This document shows positions 16,031 to 24,906 of a stretch of 64,000 nucleotides of DNA, in pieces; position 1 is the first letter of the stretch; every line of letters begins with the position of its first letter. The DNA comes from Heteroscillospira sp050943935 (lineage in GTDB: Bacteria; Bacillota; Clostridia; Oscillospirales; Oscillospiraceae): NCBI GenBank assembly GCA_050943935.1, contig JBMNQC010000003.1:1-64000 (forward strand), read 5' to 3'. The notes under the pieces are model-generated. The model was not told the origin of the DNA, made no database searches, and was given only the letters and a program-made list of their open reading frames with translations. The position numbers and the translations under genes were made by a program.

Positions 16031-16062
16031 GCCGGCACGGCTTAAACGTGCCGGCCTTTTTT
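16031..16062 (+). terminator. intrinsic terminator after AbrB-type gene
   Basis: Stem GCCGGCACG / CGTGCCGGC with a 7-base loop, followed by CTTTTTT. Confidence 0.92.
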
Positions 16063-16071
16063 ATATAGAGA

Positions 16072-16097
16072 ACCGCCCCCGCCTAAGCGGGAGCGGT
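16072..16097. repeat. inverted repeat in intergenic space
   Basis: ACCGCCCCCGC / GCGGGAGCGGT with a CTAA loop and one mismatch. There is no T run on either side, so it is a structured spacer rather than a clear terminator. It lies between the convergent AbrB and L17 terminators. Confidence 0.5.
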
Positions 16098-16143
16098 CAT
16101 AAGACGGTTTTTGAAGGCAGTCAAGCGCTGCCCTCATTGCAAG

Positions 16144-16175
16144 TAAAAAAATCCCCTGCCGAAGCAGGGGATTTT
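16144..16175 (-). terminator. terminator of the ribosomal superoperon
   Basis: Stem AAATCCCCTGC / GCAGGGGATTT with a CGAA loop; on the minus strand it is followed by a run of seven T. It lies just beyond the rplQ stop. Confidence 0.92.
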
Positions 16176-16180
16176 CTTAC

Positions 16181-16522
16181 TTACACAAGCTCAATGATAG
16201 CAACCTCGGCTGCATCACCGCGGCGGGGGCCGACGCGGACGATGCGGGTGTAGCCGCCGTTGCGCTCTGCGTACTTGGGTGCGATCTCGTCAAAAAGCTT
16301 CTTAGCAACATCTTCTCTGGTGATGAAGCTAAGAGCCTGACGATAGTTGGCAAGGGTGTTGTTCTTGCCAAGAGTTATCATCTTCTCGGTCATGGGACCA
16401 ATTTCCTTAGCGCGGGTAATGGTGGTCTCCATGCGGCCCTTGTCCAGAAGGTCAGTAACCTGCTGGCGGAGCATGGCCATGCGCTGTTCGGTGGTCTTGC
16501 CGAGTTTTCTAGTTCCGGGCAT
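16181..16522 (-). CDS. rplQ: 50S ribosomal protein L17
   Basis: 113 residues, beginning MPGTRKLGKTTEQRMAMLRQ, the usual bacterial L17 start, and of normal length. L17 sits near the peptide exit tunnel of the large subunit. It is the last gene of the minus-strand superoperon, directly after rpoA as in other Firmicutes, and the operon terminator follows its stop. Confidence 0.98.
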   Translation of the reverse strand: MPGTRKLGKTTEQRMAMLRQQVTDLLDKGRMETTITRAKEIGPMTEKMITLGKNNTLANYRQALSFITREDVAKKLFDEIAPKYAERNGGYTRIVRVGPRRGDAAEVAIIELV

Positions 16523-16551
16523 TTCGCTTTTCCTCCTTATTAGAGTGTAGC

Positions 16552-17502
16552 CTAGTTGTTGTCTTTGCTGGCAAGGGAGAGTCCCATCATAGTGAGCTTA
16601 TGCTCGACCTCTTCCAGAGACTTCCTGCCGAGGTTGCGGACCTTAATCAACTCATCCTGAGTCTTGCTGATAAGGTCCTCCACAGTGTTGATATTAGCGC
16701 GCTTGAGGCAGTTGAAGCTGCGGACGGAAAGGTCCAGCTCTTCAATAGTCATCTCAAGTACCTTGTCTCTCTGAGTCTCAACCTTTTCCACCACGGTGGA
16801 GCGGCTGCTAATGCTGTCGCTCAGGTCGGTAAACAGGGTGAAATGGTCGCAAAGTATCTTTGCGCCGAGAGAAACTGCATCCTTCGCGGTGATGGTCTTA
16901 TCAGTCCACACCTCGATGGTGAGCTTATCAAAGTCAGTCTGGTTTCCTACGCGGGTGTTCTCAACGGTGTAGTTCACCTTGAGAACGGGCGTATAGATGG
17001 AGTCAACGGGGATGACACCGATAACGGGCTGGGCGGGCTTGTTCTTCTCTGCGGAGACATAGCCCCGTCCGTGGCTGATAACGAGCTCCATGCTGAGCGC
17101 GCCGTCAGGGCCCAGGGTAGCGATGTGCTGATCCGGGTTGAGTATCTCCACCTCACCGTCGGGCTTGATATCGCCGGCGGTGACCTCGCACTCGCCGCTC
17201 ATTTCAATATAAACGGTTTTGGGTTCATCACAGTGGAGTCTGGCGATGATGTTCTTAACATTAAGAACAATCTCGGTCACATCTTCCTTCACACCGGGGA
17301 TCACGGAAAACTCGTGCTGCACGCCGGCGATCTTGATGGAAGTTACTGCCGTGCCAGGGAGAGATGACAAAAGCACCCTGCGGAGAGAGTTACCTAGAGT
17401 CGTACCATAGCCGCGCTCCAAAGGTTCCACAATATACTTGCCGTATGAACTGTCAGACGGCGTCTCTATACATTCAATACGCGGCTTCTCAATTTCAATC
17501 AT
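16552..17502 (-). CDS. rpoA: RNA polymerase alpha subunit
   Basis: 316 residues. The N-terminal dimerisation domain is marked by GRGYGTTLGNSLRRVLLSSLPG-type sequence near residue 35 (here RGYGTTLGNSLRRVLLSSLP). The C-terminal domain (from about residue 250, LDLSVRSFNCLKRANI) binds UP elements and activators. AAAGGAGG precedes the start. Its place between rpsD and rplQ is canonical and lets polymerase assembly follow ribosomal protein synthesis. Confidence 0.98.
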   Translation of the reverse strand: MIEIEKPRIECIETPSDSSYGKYIVEPLERGYGTTLGNSLRRVLLSSLPGTAVTSIKIAGVQHEFSVIPGVKEDVTEIVLNVKNIIARLHCDEPKTVYIEMSGECEVTAGDIKPDGEVEILNPDQHIATLGPDGALSMELVISHGRGYVSAEKNKPAQPVIGVIPVDSIYTPVLKVNYTVENTRVGNQTDFDKLTIEVWTDKTITAKDAVSLGAKILCDHFTLFTDLSDSISSRSTVVEKVETQRDKVLEMTIEELDLSVRSFNCLKRANINTVEDLISKTQDELIKVRNLGRKSLEEVEHKLTMMGLSLASKDNN

Positions 17503-17633
17503 TTCAAGTCCCTCCTTTGATGTCGTAGCGCCGGAGGCGCTTTTCGATAGTCAGCTTTCCAATTATGAGGGTCTGTCTGTAACCGGGAGCCCGGAGGGCC
17601 ATGCCCACAGGGCACAGCCTTCCGGAAGCCGGA

Positions 17634-18248
17634 TTAGTTCTTGGAGTACAGCTCGACAATCAGGTGCTCTTCGATGGGGAAATCGATGTCGTCTCTGACG
17701 GGCATCTTGGCCACAGTACCCTTCAGCGCGTTCTTCTCGCGCTCCAGCCACTGGGGAGGAGTGATGATGGGAGCATCCTCAGCAAGCAGACGCTTGAACA
17801 TGACGGAGGAGCGGCTCTTCTCGCAAACCTCGATGACGTCGCCGGGCTTCACCAGGTAAGAGGGGATGTTCACTCTCTTGCCGTTTACGGTGAAGTGGCC
17901 GTGGGTTACAGCCTGACGGGCCTCGCGGCGGGTCATGGCAAAACCGAGACGGTAAACAACATTGTCAAGGCGGCGCTCGATGGTAACGAGCAGGTTCTCG
18001 CCGGTCATGCCGGGAGCCTTGGCTGCCTTGTCGTAATATGCACGGAACTGCTTTTCCAGAATTCCGTAAACGAACTTAACTTTCTGCTTCTCGTTGAGCT
18101 GGAGAGCATACTCGCTCTGCTTGCGGCGCATCTGACCCTTGGGGTTGCGGATGGTGTCAGCCTTGGTCTTGCCGGTATAACCCATAGCCGCAGGAGAAAC
18201 GCCCAGCGCTTTGCAGCGCTTAACAATGGGCTGCATATTCTTAGCCAT
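17634..18248 (-). CDS. rpsD: 30S ribosomal protein S4
   Basis: 204 residues. The S4 RNA-binding fold is seen in RLDNVVYRLGFAMTRREARQ and the following VTHGHFTVNGKRVNIPSY. The N-terminus lacks the zinc cysteines found in some S4 proteins. S4 nucleates 30S assembly and often represses its own operon. The 131-base gap to rpoA contains a small GC hairpin (AGCGCC / GGCGCT near 17530) and further dyads but no obvious promoter. Confidence 0.98.
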   Translation of the reverse strand: MAKNMQPIVKRCKALGVSPAAMGYTGKTKADTIRNPKGQMRRKQSEYALQLNEKQKVKFVYGILEKQFRAYYDKAAKAPGMTGENLLVTIERRLDNVVYRLGFAMTRREARQAVTHGHFTVNGKRVNIPSYLVKPGDVIEVCEKSRSSVMFKRLLAEDAPIITPPQWLEREKNALKGTVAKMPVRDDIDFPIEEHLIVELYSKN

Positions 18249-18272
18249 AATATTTCTTCCTCCTTCTCTGAA

Positions 18273-18668
18273 TTACACGCGGCGGCGCTTAGGCGGACGG
18301 CAGCCATTGTGGGGAATGGGAGTAACATCCTTGATCATGGTTACTTCCAGACCGGCGGTCTGCAGTGCGCGGATAGCAGCTTCGCGTCCGGAGCCGGGGC
18401 CCTTAACAAAGACCTCGACAGTCTTGAGTCCATGCTCCATGGCTGCCTTGGCGGCAGTCTCGGCAGCGGTCTGAGCTGCGAAAGGAGTGGACTTCTTGCT
18501 GCCACGGAAACCCATGCCGCCGGAGGAGGCCCAGGACAGGGCGTTTCCGTTGGTATCGGTGATAGTTACCATGGTGTTGTTGAAGGAAGAGCTGATATGC
18601 ACGGCTCCCTTTTCAACGTTCTTGCGTTCTCTTCTGCGGGTTCTGACCTTTTTCTTAGGTGCTGCCAT
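18273..18668 (-). CDS. rpsK: 30S ribosomal protein S11
   Basis: 131 residues. The basic N-terminus APKKKVRTRRRERKNVEKG and the body VHISSSFNNTMVTITDTNGN are S11 signatures, and the ending RPPKRRRV is conserved. S11 lines the mRNA exit side of the platform. It lies between rpsM and rpsD with short spacers and a good ribosome site. Confidence 0.98.
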   Translation of the reverse strand: MAAPKKKVRTRRRERKNVEKGAVHISSSFNNTMVTITDTNGNALSWASSGGMGFRGSKKSTPFAAQTAAETAAKAAMEHGLKTVEVFVKGPGSGREAAIRALQTAGLEVTMIKDVTPIPHNGCRPPKRRRV

Positions 18669-18682
18669 TACATATCCCTCCC

Positions 18683-19051
18683 TTACTTCTTCTTATTGGC
18701 GATAGTCCGCTTGGGACCCTTGCGGGTACGAGCGTTGGTCTTGGTTCTCTGACCGTGGACGGGAAGTCCGCGGCGGTGGCGCATTCCGCGATAGCAGCCG
18801 ATCTCGGTGAGACGCTTGATATCGAGGGCCACACTTCTGCGCAGGTCGCCCTCAACAACGAAGTTGTGGTCGATGCACTCACGCAGTTTTGCCTCATCCT
18901 CTTCGGTGAGGTCCTTGACACGGGTATCGGGATTGATACCGGTCATCTCCAGAATCTTGGTTGCGCTTGTTCTGCCTATACCAAAAACATAGGTGAGACC
19001 GATCTCGATTCTCTTATCTTTGGGCAGGTCAACGCCGGCAATACGTGCCAT
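18683..19051 (-). CDS. rpsM: 30S ribosomal protein S13
   Basis: 122 residues starting MARIAGVDLPKDKRIEIGLT, with the basic tail RTNARTRKGPKRT-like sequence that contacts tRNA at the P site. I chose the ATG at 19051; an in-frame TTG at 19060 sits closer to the AAAGGA motif and would add three residues. The 149-base gap upstream, before rpmJ, is longer than usual and contains GC-rich dyads. Confidence 0.97.
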   Translation of the reverse strand: MARIAGVDLPKDKRIEIGLTYVFGIGRTSATKILEMTGINPDTRVKDLTEEDEAKLRECIDHNFVVEGDLRRSVALDIKRLTEIGCYRGMRHRRGLPVHGQRTKTNARTRKGPKRTIANKKK

Positions 19052-19200
19052 ATTTGTCAATCATTCCTTTCTGAATGTATTTCCGCATTTTTCGCGGCCG
19101 ATGGCTTATTCCCGCCGGAGGGGAGCTCCCTCGGCCATGCGGGAAGATTATGACTTTTGTGCGGCTTTCCGCCGCAGAGAGACTTAATAAGCGCAGGCTA

Positions 19201-19314
19201 TCAGCCCTGACGCTGCTTGTGCTTGGGGTTCTCGCAAATTACCATGACCTTACCCTTGCGCTTGATGATCTTGCACTTCTCGCACATGGGCTTGACGGAC
19301 GGTCTGACTTTCAT
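19201..19314 (-). CDS. rpmJ: 50S ribosomal protein L36, zinc-binding form
   Basis: 37 residues, MKVRPSVKPMCEKCKIIKRK and then GKVMVICENPKHKQRQG. The three cysteines and one histidine (CxxC, C, H) form the zinc site, so this is the C+ form. It is placed between infA and rpsM as usual. Confidence 0.97.
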   Translation of the reverse strand: MKVRPSVKPMCEKCKIIKRKGKVMVICENPKHKQRQG

Positions 19315-19329
19315 AGGTAAAACCTCCTG

Positions 19330-19548
19330 TTACTTGCTTCTCCAGGTGATGCGGCCGCGGCTCATGTCATAGGGAGACATCTGAACCGTCACCTTGTCAC
19401 CGGGGAGGATTCTGATAAAATTCATCCGGAGCTTACCGGAAATGTGCGCCAGAATGACATGGCCGTGGCCAATATCCACCTGGAACATCGTGTTGGGCAG
19501 GGACTCTATGACCGTGCCCTCGAGCTCGATAACATCGTCTTTTGCCAA
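19330..19548 (-). CDS. infA: translation initiation factor IF-1
   Basis: 72 residues, an OB fold starting MAKDDVIELEGTVIESLPNT and ending GRITWRSK. IF-1 blocks the ribosomal A site during initiation. Length and place between map and rpmJ are canonical. The 135-base gap to map holds no gene that I can see; in some Firmicutes a KOW-domain gene occupies this position and is missing here. Confidence 0.97.
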   Translation of the reverse strand: MAKDDVIELEGTVIESLPNTMFQVDIGHGHVILAHISGKLRMNFIRILPGDKVTVQMSPYDMSRGRITWRSK

Positions 19549-19683
19549 GTTTCTTTTCCCTCCTACGCGTTTTACCTGGCGTTGCGGAGCAGTATCCGCA
19601 AGCAGTCTGTAAATTTCCTAGCTGAAAATCCTTGAGCTGCCGATTGATTCAGTCAGCTGATGTGTCTTAACCGAAGCCGGGAT

Positions 19684-20445
19684 TCATATATCCTCCGCCC
19701 AGGTGAGTATTTCTGGCTCACCGTCGGTTATGAGAACTGTGTTCTCGTAGTGTGCCGCATAGCTTCCATCGGCTGTAATAACTGTCCAATCATCGTCGAG
19801 CACGCGTATCGCGGCGCCGCCGGCATTCACCATTGGCTCTATGGCCAGGGTCATGCCTTTGACGAGGCGGGGACCGTGTCCGGGCGCGCCGTAGTTGGGA
19901 ACTTCAGGGGCCTCATGGAGCTTCTGTCCAATACCGTGCCCCACATATTCCCGCACCAGAGAAAATCCGTTGGATTCAACATATTCCTGAATGGCATGGG
20001 AGATGTCAGAGACCCGATAGCCCTGTCGTGCGAACTTGATACCCTCGAAAAACGACTGGCGCGTGACCGCGATAAGCCGCAGGGCCTCCTCGCTGCATTT
20101 GCCGCAGGGGAAGGTTCCGGCGCAGTCTCCGTGGTAGCCGCCGATATAGGCGCCCACATCCAGGGAGACGATATCGCCTTCATTCACCACACGCTTGCCG
20201 GGAATACCGTGGATAACCTGGTCGTTCACCGAAATGCAGGAGCTGGCGGGAAATCCGCCGTACCCGTAAAAGGACGGCGCCGCGCCTGACTTCTTGATGA
20301 ACTGGTGTACTGCTTTGTTTATCTCCTGGGTTGTGACGCCGGGGGCTACCATTTCCCGTGCTACAGTACGGGCAGCCGCGGTAATTTTTCCCGCACGGCG
20401 CATGAGCTCGATTTCCCGAGGGGATTTAATCGTAATCATACTCAT
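19684..20445 (-). CDS. map: methionine aminopeptidase, type I
   Basis: 253 residues; removes the N-terminal methionine from nascent proteins. Metal ligands are visible: Asp residues in VSLDVGAYIGGYHGD, histidine in VGHGIGQKLHEAPEVPNYG, and glutamates in AIEPMVN and HYENTV. There is no N-terminal zinc-finger extension. The start (ATG 20445) overlaps the adk stop by four bases (ATGA), so it is coupled to adk. Confidence 0.97.
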   Translation of the reverse strand: MSMITIKSPREIELMRRAGKITAAARTVAREMVAPGVTTQEINKAVHQFIKKSGAAPSFYGYGGFPASSCISVNDQVIHGIPGKRVVNEGDIVSLDVGAYIGGYHGDCAGTFPCGKCSEEALRLIAVTRQSFFEGIKFARQGYRVSDISHAIQEYVESNGFSLVREYVGHGIGQKLHEAPEVPNYGAPGHGPRLVKGMTLAIEPMVNAGGAAIRVLDDDWTVITADGSYAAHYENTVLITDGEPEILTWAEDI

Positions 20446-21077
20446 TCTATCCCCAGAGCCCGGTAGATAACATTAGTCGTGGCCTCCACCGTGGGCTGAT
20501 TGTCCACGGTTTTCAGCCTGCCCCGGACGGCGTAGAATTCCTTGAGCGGCTCAGTCTCAGTATGGAAAACCGCCAGTCTCTCCCTCACCGTTTCCGGCTT
20601 GTCGTCGGGGCGGATGATAAGCTCACCGCCGCAGACATCGCACCGGTTCTCGGTTTTGGGGGGCTTGGTTGCCACATGGTAGGTGGCGCTGCAGTCGCGG
20701 CAGGTCCTGCGGCCGCCCATGCGCTCAATAATGGTATCATCGCTGATCTCAATGGAGAGCGCACAGTCTATCTCCACGCCCTCTCTCTCAAGCGCCTCGG
20801 CCTGAGGGATGGTGCGGGGGAACCCGTCGAGGATAAAGCCGTTTTTGCAGTCGGGCTCGGCAAGCCGCTCCCGAACGATGCCTATGATGACATCGTCGGG
20901 AACAAGCTGACCGTTGTCGATAAATGATTTTGCCATCCTGCCTATCTCCGTTCCCGCCTTGATGGCGGCGCGGAGGATATTTCCGGTGGAAATGGTCGGT
21001 ATGGCAAGTTTGCGGCTCAAAATCTCCGCCTGAGTACCTTTTCCTGCTCCTGGAGCACCTAAAAGTATCAGTTTCAT
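20442..21077 (-). CDS. adk: adenylate kinase, zinc-lid type
   Basis: 211 residues; interconverts ATP, AMP and ADP. The P-loop is GAPGAGKGTQ at residues 8-17. The LID carries four cysteines (C126, C129, C146, C149 in CRDC and CDVC), the zinc-stabilised form common in Gram-positives. FILDGFPRTIPQAE marks the AMP site. Gene order secY-adk-map is standard. Confidence 0.98.
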   Translation of the reverse strand: MKLILLGAPGAGKGTQAEILSRKLAIPTISTGNILRAAIKAGTEIGRMAKSFIDNGQLVPDDVIIGIVRERLAEPDCKNGFILDGFPRTIPQAEALEREGVEIDCALSIEISDDTIIERMGGRRTCRDCSATYHVATKPPKTENRCDVCGGELIIRPDDKPETVRERLAVFHTETEPLKEFYAVRGRLKTVDNQPTVEATTNVIYRALGIE

Positions 21078-21091
21078 CCCGAACCTCCGAT

Positions 21092-22393
21092 TTACTCGAG
21101 GAAGCCCTTGTAGTGGCGCATGAGCATCTGGTTCTCAAGGGACTTCACAGTCTCAAGTGCGACACCAATTACAATGATGATGGACGTACCGCCCAGGGAG
21201 ATGCCGGAGTTGGCGGCGCTCTCGCTGAAGCAGGCAATCAGGATGGGAACCACAGCGATGATGGCCAGATAGATGGCGCCGAACAGGGTAATCTTGTTCA
21301 GAACCTTGGCAATAAAATCGCTGGTGGGGCGGCCGGCGCGGAAGCCGGGAATGAAGCCGCCGTTGCGCTTCATGTTGTTCGCAATCTCTATGGGATTGAA
21401 CTGGATGGTAGCATAGAAATAAGCGAAGAAGATGATGAGCAGCAGATAAATGAACGCATAGAACACGCTGGTGGAGTTAAACACGCTCAGGAATCCGCCC
21501 CAGAAGCCCTCGCTCTGTTCGGTGATACCAAAGAACATGCAGATGGTAGCAGGCAGAGAGGCGATGGACTGGGCAAAGATGACGGGCAGAACGCCGGACA
21601 TATTCACCTTCATGGGCAGATGGGTAGTCTGGCCGCCGTACATCTTGCGGCCGACGACGCGCTTGGAATACTGGACAGGAATGCGGCGCTCGGCATTGGT
21701 GACAATGACGATGAGCACGATGATGGCCAGCGCGCCAAGGAGCATCAGCAGAGCCACATACCAGGGAGTGAGTCCGTTCATCACGTTGGACACGGTGGTG
21801 ATGATACCGCTGGGGAAGCGGGAGATGATGCTGGTGAACAGAATGATGGAGATACCGTTGCCGATACCGAACTCAGTAATCTGCTCGCCCATCCACATCA
21901 GCAGAGCGCTGCCGGCGGTAAATGTGAGAACGATAACAATACCGGCCCAGACGGTGTTGCCGTCAGCGGTGAGCAGGTGATTGTTGCGGATAAGCATATA
22001 ATAGGCAAAGCCCTGCAGGAGGCCGATGCCCACGGTGCTGTAGCGGGTGATGGCGGCAATTTTCTTTTTGCCTTCCTCGCCGCCCTCCTTCTGCAGACGC
22101 TCCAGAGCAGGAATAGCTATGCACAGGAGCTGCAGAATGATGGAGGCGTTGATGTAGGGCTGAATGGAAAGTGCAAATATCGTCGCCTGGGAGAACGCAC
22201 CGCCCGACATCACGTTATACAGGCCCAGCACGGTGTTGGACAGGCTGTCCAGATACTGGCCGAGGTATTGGATGTTGACATAGGGAACAGGAATAGCGTT
22301 ACCGACGCGGTACAGGAGAATCATGATCAGAGTGAACACAATCTTCTTGCGCAGTTCGTCGATCTTCCATGCGTTACGGATAGTTTGAAGCAC
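21092..22393 (-). CDS. secY: preprotein translocase channel SecY
   Basis: 433 residues with ten membrane helices forming the protein-conducting channel. The start MLQTIRNAWKIDELRKKI, the plug region near residue 60 and the cytoplasmic loop AERRIPVQYSKRVVGRKMYG are SecY signatures. Its motor SecA is encoded at 37050-39812 in this window. It begins 1 base after rplO, so the two are coupled. Confidence 0.98.
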   Translation of the reverse strand: MLQTIRNAWKIDELRKKIVFTLIMILLYRVGNAIPVPYVNIQYLGQYLDSLSNTVLGLYNVMSGGAFSQATIFALSIQPYINASIILQLLCIAIPALERLQKEGGEEGKKKIAAITRYSTVGIGLLQGFAYYMLIRNNHLLTADGNTVWAGIVIVLTFTAGSALLMWMGEQITEFGIGNGISIILFTSIISRFPSGIITTVSNVMNGLTPWYVALLMLLGALAIIVLIVIVTNAERRIPVQYSKRVVGRKMYGGQTTHLPMKVNMSGVLPVIFAQSIASLPATICMFFGITEQSEGFWGGFLSVFNSTSVFYAFIYLLLIIFFAYFYATIQFNPIEIANNMKRNGGFIPGFRAGRPTSDFIAKVLNKITLFGAIYLAIIAVVPILIACFSESAANSGISLGGTSIIIVIGVALETVKSLENQMLMRHYKGFLE

Positions 22394-22394
22394 C

Positions 22395-22835
22395 TTACAC
22401 CACCTCAGTCTTTCCGCCTGCTGCCTCGATCTTGTTTTTCGCGGACTCAGAGAAGGCGGAAGCCTTGACGGTGAGCTTCTTGGTCAGTTCGCCGTTGCCC
22501 AGAATCTTGACGCCATAAGTGCACTTGGAGAGAATGCCGGCCTCAAGCAGCTCGGCAGCACCGATAACGGCGCCGTTCTCAAACTGCTCCAGAGCGGAGA
22601 CATTGACGCTCTCGAGGGGCTTGGCGAAAATATTGTTGAAGCCGCGCTTGGGGATACGGCGTGCCAGGGGCATCTGGCCGCCTTCAAAACCTACGCGGAC
22701 ACCGCCGCCGCTGCGGGCCTTCTGACCCTTGTGGCCGCGGCCGGCAGTCTTTCCGTTGCCGGTACCATGTCCTCTGCCCTTGCGCTTGGAAACGTGGGTG
22801 GAGCCAAAGGCGGGAGAGAGCTCATTGAGTTTCAT
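22395..22835 (-). CDS. rplO: 50S ribosomal protein L15
   Basis: 146 residues starting MKLNELSPAFGSTHVSKRKG, followed by the glycine-rich GRGHGTGNGKTAGRGHKGQK segment typical of L15 tails that penetrate 23S rRNA. The frame is open 15 codons further upstream, but the ATG at 22835 has AAGGAGGTG at the right distance. Confidence 0.98.
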   Translation of the reverse strand: MKLNELSPAFGSTHVSKRKGRGHGTGNGKTAGRGHKGQKARSGGGVRVGFEGGQMPLARRIPKRGFNNIFAKPLESVNVSALEQFENGAVIGAAELLEAGILSKCTYGVKILGNGELTKKLTVKASAFSESAKNKIEAAGGKTEVV

Positions 22836-22848
22836 ACTGCACACCTCC

Positions 22849-23028
22849 TTATTCTTCGGTGACCTTGAGGAGATAGCCAATCTTGGCGATCTTGCCTCTG
22901 GTCTGGGGGTTGTCGGGCTGGACAGTCTCGTTGCCGATCTTGCGCAGTCCGAGAGAGTTGGCAGTAGCGATGTGCTTCTCCAGTCTGCCGTTCAGGCTCT
23001 TCACGAGCGTAATTCTAAGATTTGCCAT
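22849..23028 (-). CDS. rpmD: 50S ribosomal protein L30
   Basis: 59 residues, MANLRITLVKSLNGRLEKHI and then ATANSLGLRKIGNETVQPDN, the standard short bacterial L30 with one ferredoxin-like fold. It lies between rpsE and rplO in canonical order, with AAAGGAGG before the ATG. Confidence 0.97.
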   Translation of the reverse strand: MANLRITLVKSLNGRLEKHIATANSLGLRKIGNETVQPDNPQTRGKIAKIGYLLKVTEE

Positions 23029-23042
23029 TGCTGCTACCTCCT

Positions 23043-23561
23043 TTAGCCCTGAACTTCGTCAGGAGACTTACCCCGGACGGCAGCGACCTGCTGGGCGTTG
23101 CGCAGAGAACGCAGGCCTGCCATGGTGGCGGCAACGACGTTCTGGGGGTTGTTGCTGCGCAGGGACTTTGCTCTGATGTCCCTGATGCCGGCAGCCTCGA
23201 CGACTGCACGGACAGCGCCGCCGGCGATAACGCCGGTACCGGGAGCTGCGGGCTTCATAAGAACCTTGCCTGCGCCGAAAATACCGGTGACCTCGTGGGG
23301 AATGGTGGTTCCCTCAAGGGTAACGGCAACAATGTGCTTTTTGGCGTCCTCAAGGCCCTTGCGGATAGCCTCGGAGACTTCGTTGGCCTTACCCAGACCA
23401 TAACCGACACGACCCTTGCCGTCGCCCACCACGCACAGCGCGGAGAACTTCATGACACGGCCGCCCTTGACGGTTTTGGAAACGCGGTTCAGGGAAACGA
23501 CCTTCTCGGTAAACTCAGACTGAACTTCTTCACGTCTGTCTCTGTTGTTATTGTAAGCCAT
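23043..23561 (-). CDS. rpsE: 30S ribosomal protein S5
   Basis: 172 residues. The double-stranded RNA-binding N-domain includes VVSLNRVSKTVKGGRVMKFS and ALCVVGDGKGRVGYGLGKAN, and the C-domain follows from IPHEVTGIFGAGKV. S5 secures decoding fidelity and is the classical site of spectinomycin resistance. GGAGGA precedes the start. Confidence 0.98.
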   Translation of the reverse strand: MAYNNNRDRREEVQSEFTEKVVSLNRVSKTVKGGRVMKFSALCVVGDGKGRVGYGLGKANEVSEAIRKGLEDAKKHIVAVTLEGTTIPHEVTGIFGAGKVLMKPAAPGTGVIAGGAVRAVVEAAGIRDIRAKSLRSNNPQNVVAATMAGLRSLRNAQQVAAVRGKSPDEVQG

Positions 23562-23579
23562 TTTCGTTTCCTCCTCCCC

Positions 23580-23939
23580 TTAGAACTTCAGTCCGGCTTC
23601 GCGGGCGCCGTCGGCCAGCTCCTTAACACGTCCGTGATAGACGCAGCCGCCGCGGTCGAACACCACGTTCTCGATGCCCTTGGCCAGAGCGCGCTCTGCG
23701 ATAACGGCACCGATCTTCTTGGCGGCTTCCTTGTTTCCGCCAAAGCCTTCGAAGCTCTTCTCAACGGAAGAAGCGGCTACCAGAGTCTTGCCGGCCACAT
23801 CGTCGATGATCTGAGCATAGATATTCTTTTCACTTCTGAACACGCTGAGTCTGGGTCTCTCGGGGGTGCCGGAGATCTTTCCGCGGACTCTGGCGTGGCG
23901 CTTAACGCGCTGTCCCTTTGTATCGGGTCTCTTAATCAT
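23580..23939 (-). CDS. rplR: 50S ribosomal protein L18
   Basis: 119 residues, with RHARVRGKISGTPERPRLSV followed by FRSEKNIYAQIIDD and the end FDRGGCVYHGRVKELADGAR. L18 binds 5S rRNA. Order L6-L18-S5 is canonical. Confidence 0.98.
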   Translation of the reverse strand: MIKRPDTKGQRVKRHARVRGKISGTPERPRLSVFRSEKNIYAQIIDDVAGKTLVAASSVEKSFEGFGGNKEAAKKIGAVIAERALAKGIENVVFDRGGCVYHGRVKELADGAREAGLKF

Positions 23940-23955
23940 TTAGGCACACCTCCTG

Positions 23956-24495
23956 TTATTTACCGGTCTTGCCTTCTTTGCGGCGGATGACTTCTTCAGC
24001 ATACTTGATGCCCTTGCCCTTGTAAGGCTCGGGAGGACGCTTAGATCTGACTTCCGCGGCAAACTGGCCGACCTTCTGCTTGTCAATACCGTTGATGACG
24101 ATGGCGTTGGGGTTGGGGACGTCGATGGTGATTCCGTCGATTTCCTCAACGATAACCTGATGGGAGAAGCCCAGGTTCATAACCAGCTTCTTGCCCTCCT
24201 TGGCAACACGGTAACCTACGCCGTTAACCTCGAGGTTCTTCTTGAAGCCCTCGGTTACGCCCACGACCATGTTGTGCAGCAGGCTGCGGGTCAGGCCGTG
24301 CAGAGCGCGGTTCTCCTTCTCATCGTCAGGACGGATGACATGGAGGCTTCCGTTGTCGATTTCAATTTTCATCTGGGGGACTGCGGTCATCTCGAGGGTG
24401 CCCTTGGGTCCCTTCACAGTTACGTGGTTATTCTCGCCGACGGTAACTTCAACACCGGCGGGAATAGCAATGGGTGCTCTACCAATTCTGCTCAT
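23956..24495 (-). CDS. rplF: 50S ribosomal protein L6
   Basis: 179 residues starting MSRIGRAPIAIPAGVEVTVG, with two related alpha/beta domains and the conserved end PPEPYKGKGIKYAEEVIRRK-EGKTGK. L6 contacts the sarcin-ricin loop region. The gene starts 13 bases after rpsH with a clear ribosome site. Confidence 0.98.
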   Translation of the reverse strand: MSRIGRAPIAIPAGVEVTVGENNHVTVKGPKGTLEMTAVPQMKIEIDNGSLHVIRPDDEKENRALHGLTRSLLHNMVVGVTEGFKKNLEVNGVGYRVAKEGKKLVMNLGFSHQVIVEEIDGITIDVPNPNAIVINGIDKQKVGQFAAEVRSKRPPEPYKGKGIKYAEEVIRRKEGKTGK

Positions 24496-24507
24496 CTTAC
24501 TACCTCC

Positions 24508-24906
24508 TTACCAGACGAACGCAAGGACTTCGCCGCCGACGTTCAGAGCGCGAGCCTTCTTGTCGGTCATGATGCCCTTGGAGGTGGAGATGATGGCGAT
24601 GCCCATGCCGCGCAGAACGCGGGGGAGCTCGTCAGCGCCGGCGTAGACACGCAGGCCGGGCTTACTTACGCGGCGAAGACCGGTGATGGCCTTCTCCTTG
24701 CCGGGAAGGTACTTGAGGGTGATGTGGATGTTGCCCTGGGGGCCGTCCTCAACAACATTGTAGGCCTTGATGTAGCCTTCCTCAAGGAGAATCTCGGCGA
24801 TGGCTTTCTTCATCTTGGAAGCGGGGACGTCGACAGACTCGTGCTTGGCGCTGCCGGCGTTGCGGATGCGGGTGAGCATATCCGCAATGGGATCGGTGAT
24901 CTGCAT
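24508..24906 (-). CDS. rpsH: 30S ribosomal protein S8
   Basis: 132 residues, starting MQITDPIADMLTRIRNAGSA and ending in STSKGIMTDKKARALNVGGE. S8 binds helix 21 of 16S rRNA and in enteric bacteria represses the spc operon. It is preceded by an unusually long 240-base spacer after rpsN. Confidence 0.98.
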   Translation of the reverse strand: MQITDPIADMLTRIRNAGSAKHESVDVPASKMKKAIAEILLEEGYIKAYNVVEDGPQGNIHITLKYLPGKEKAITGLRRVSKPGLRVYAGADELPRVLRGMGIAIISTSKGIMTDKKARALNVGGEVLAFVW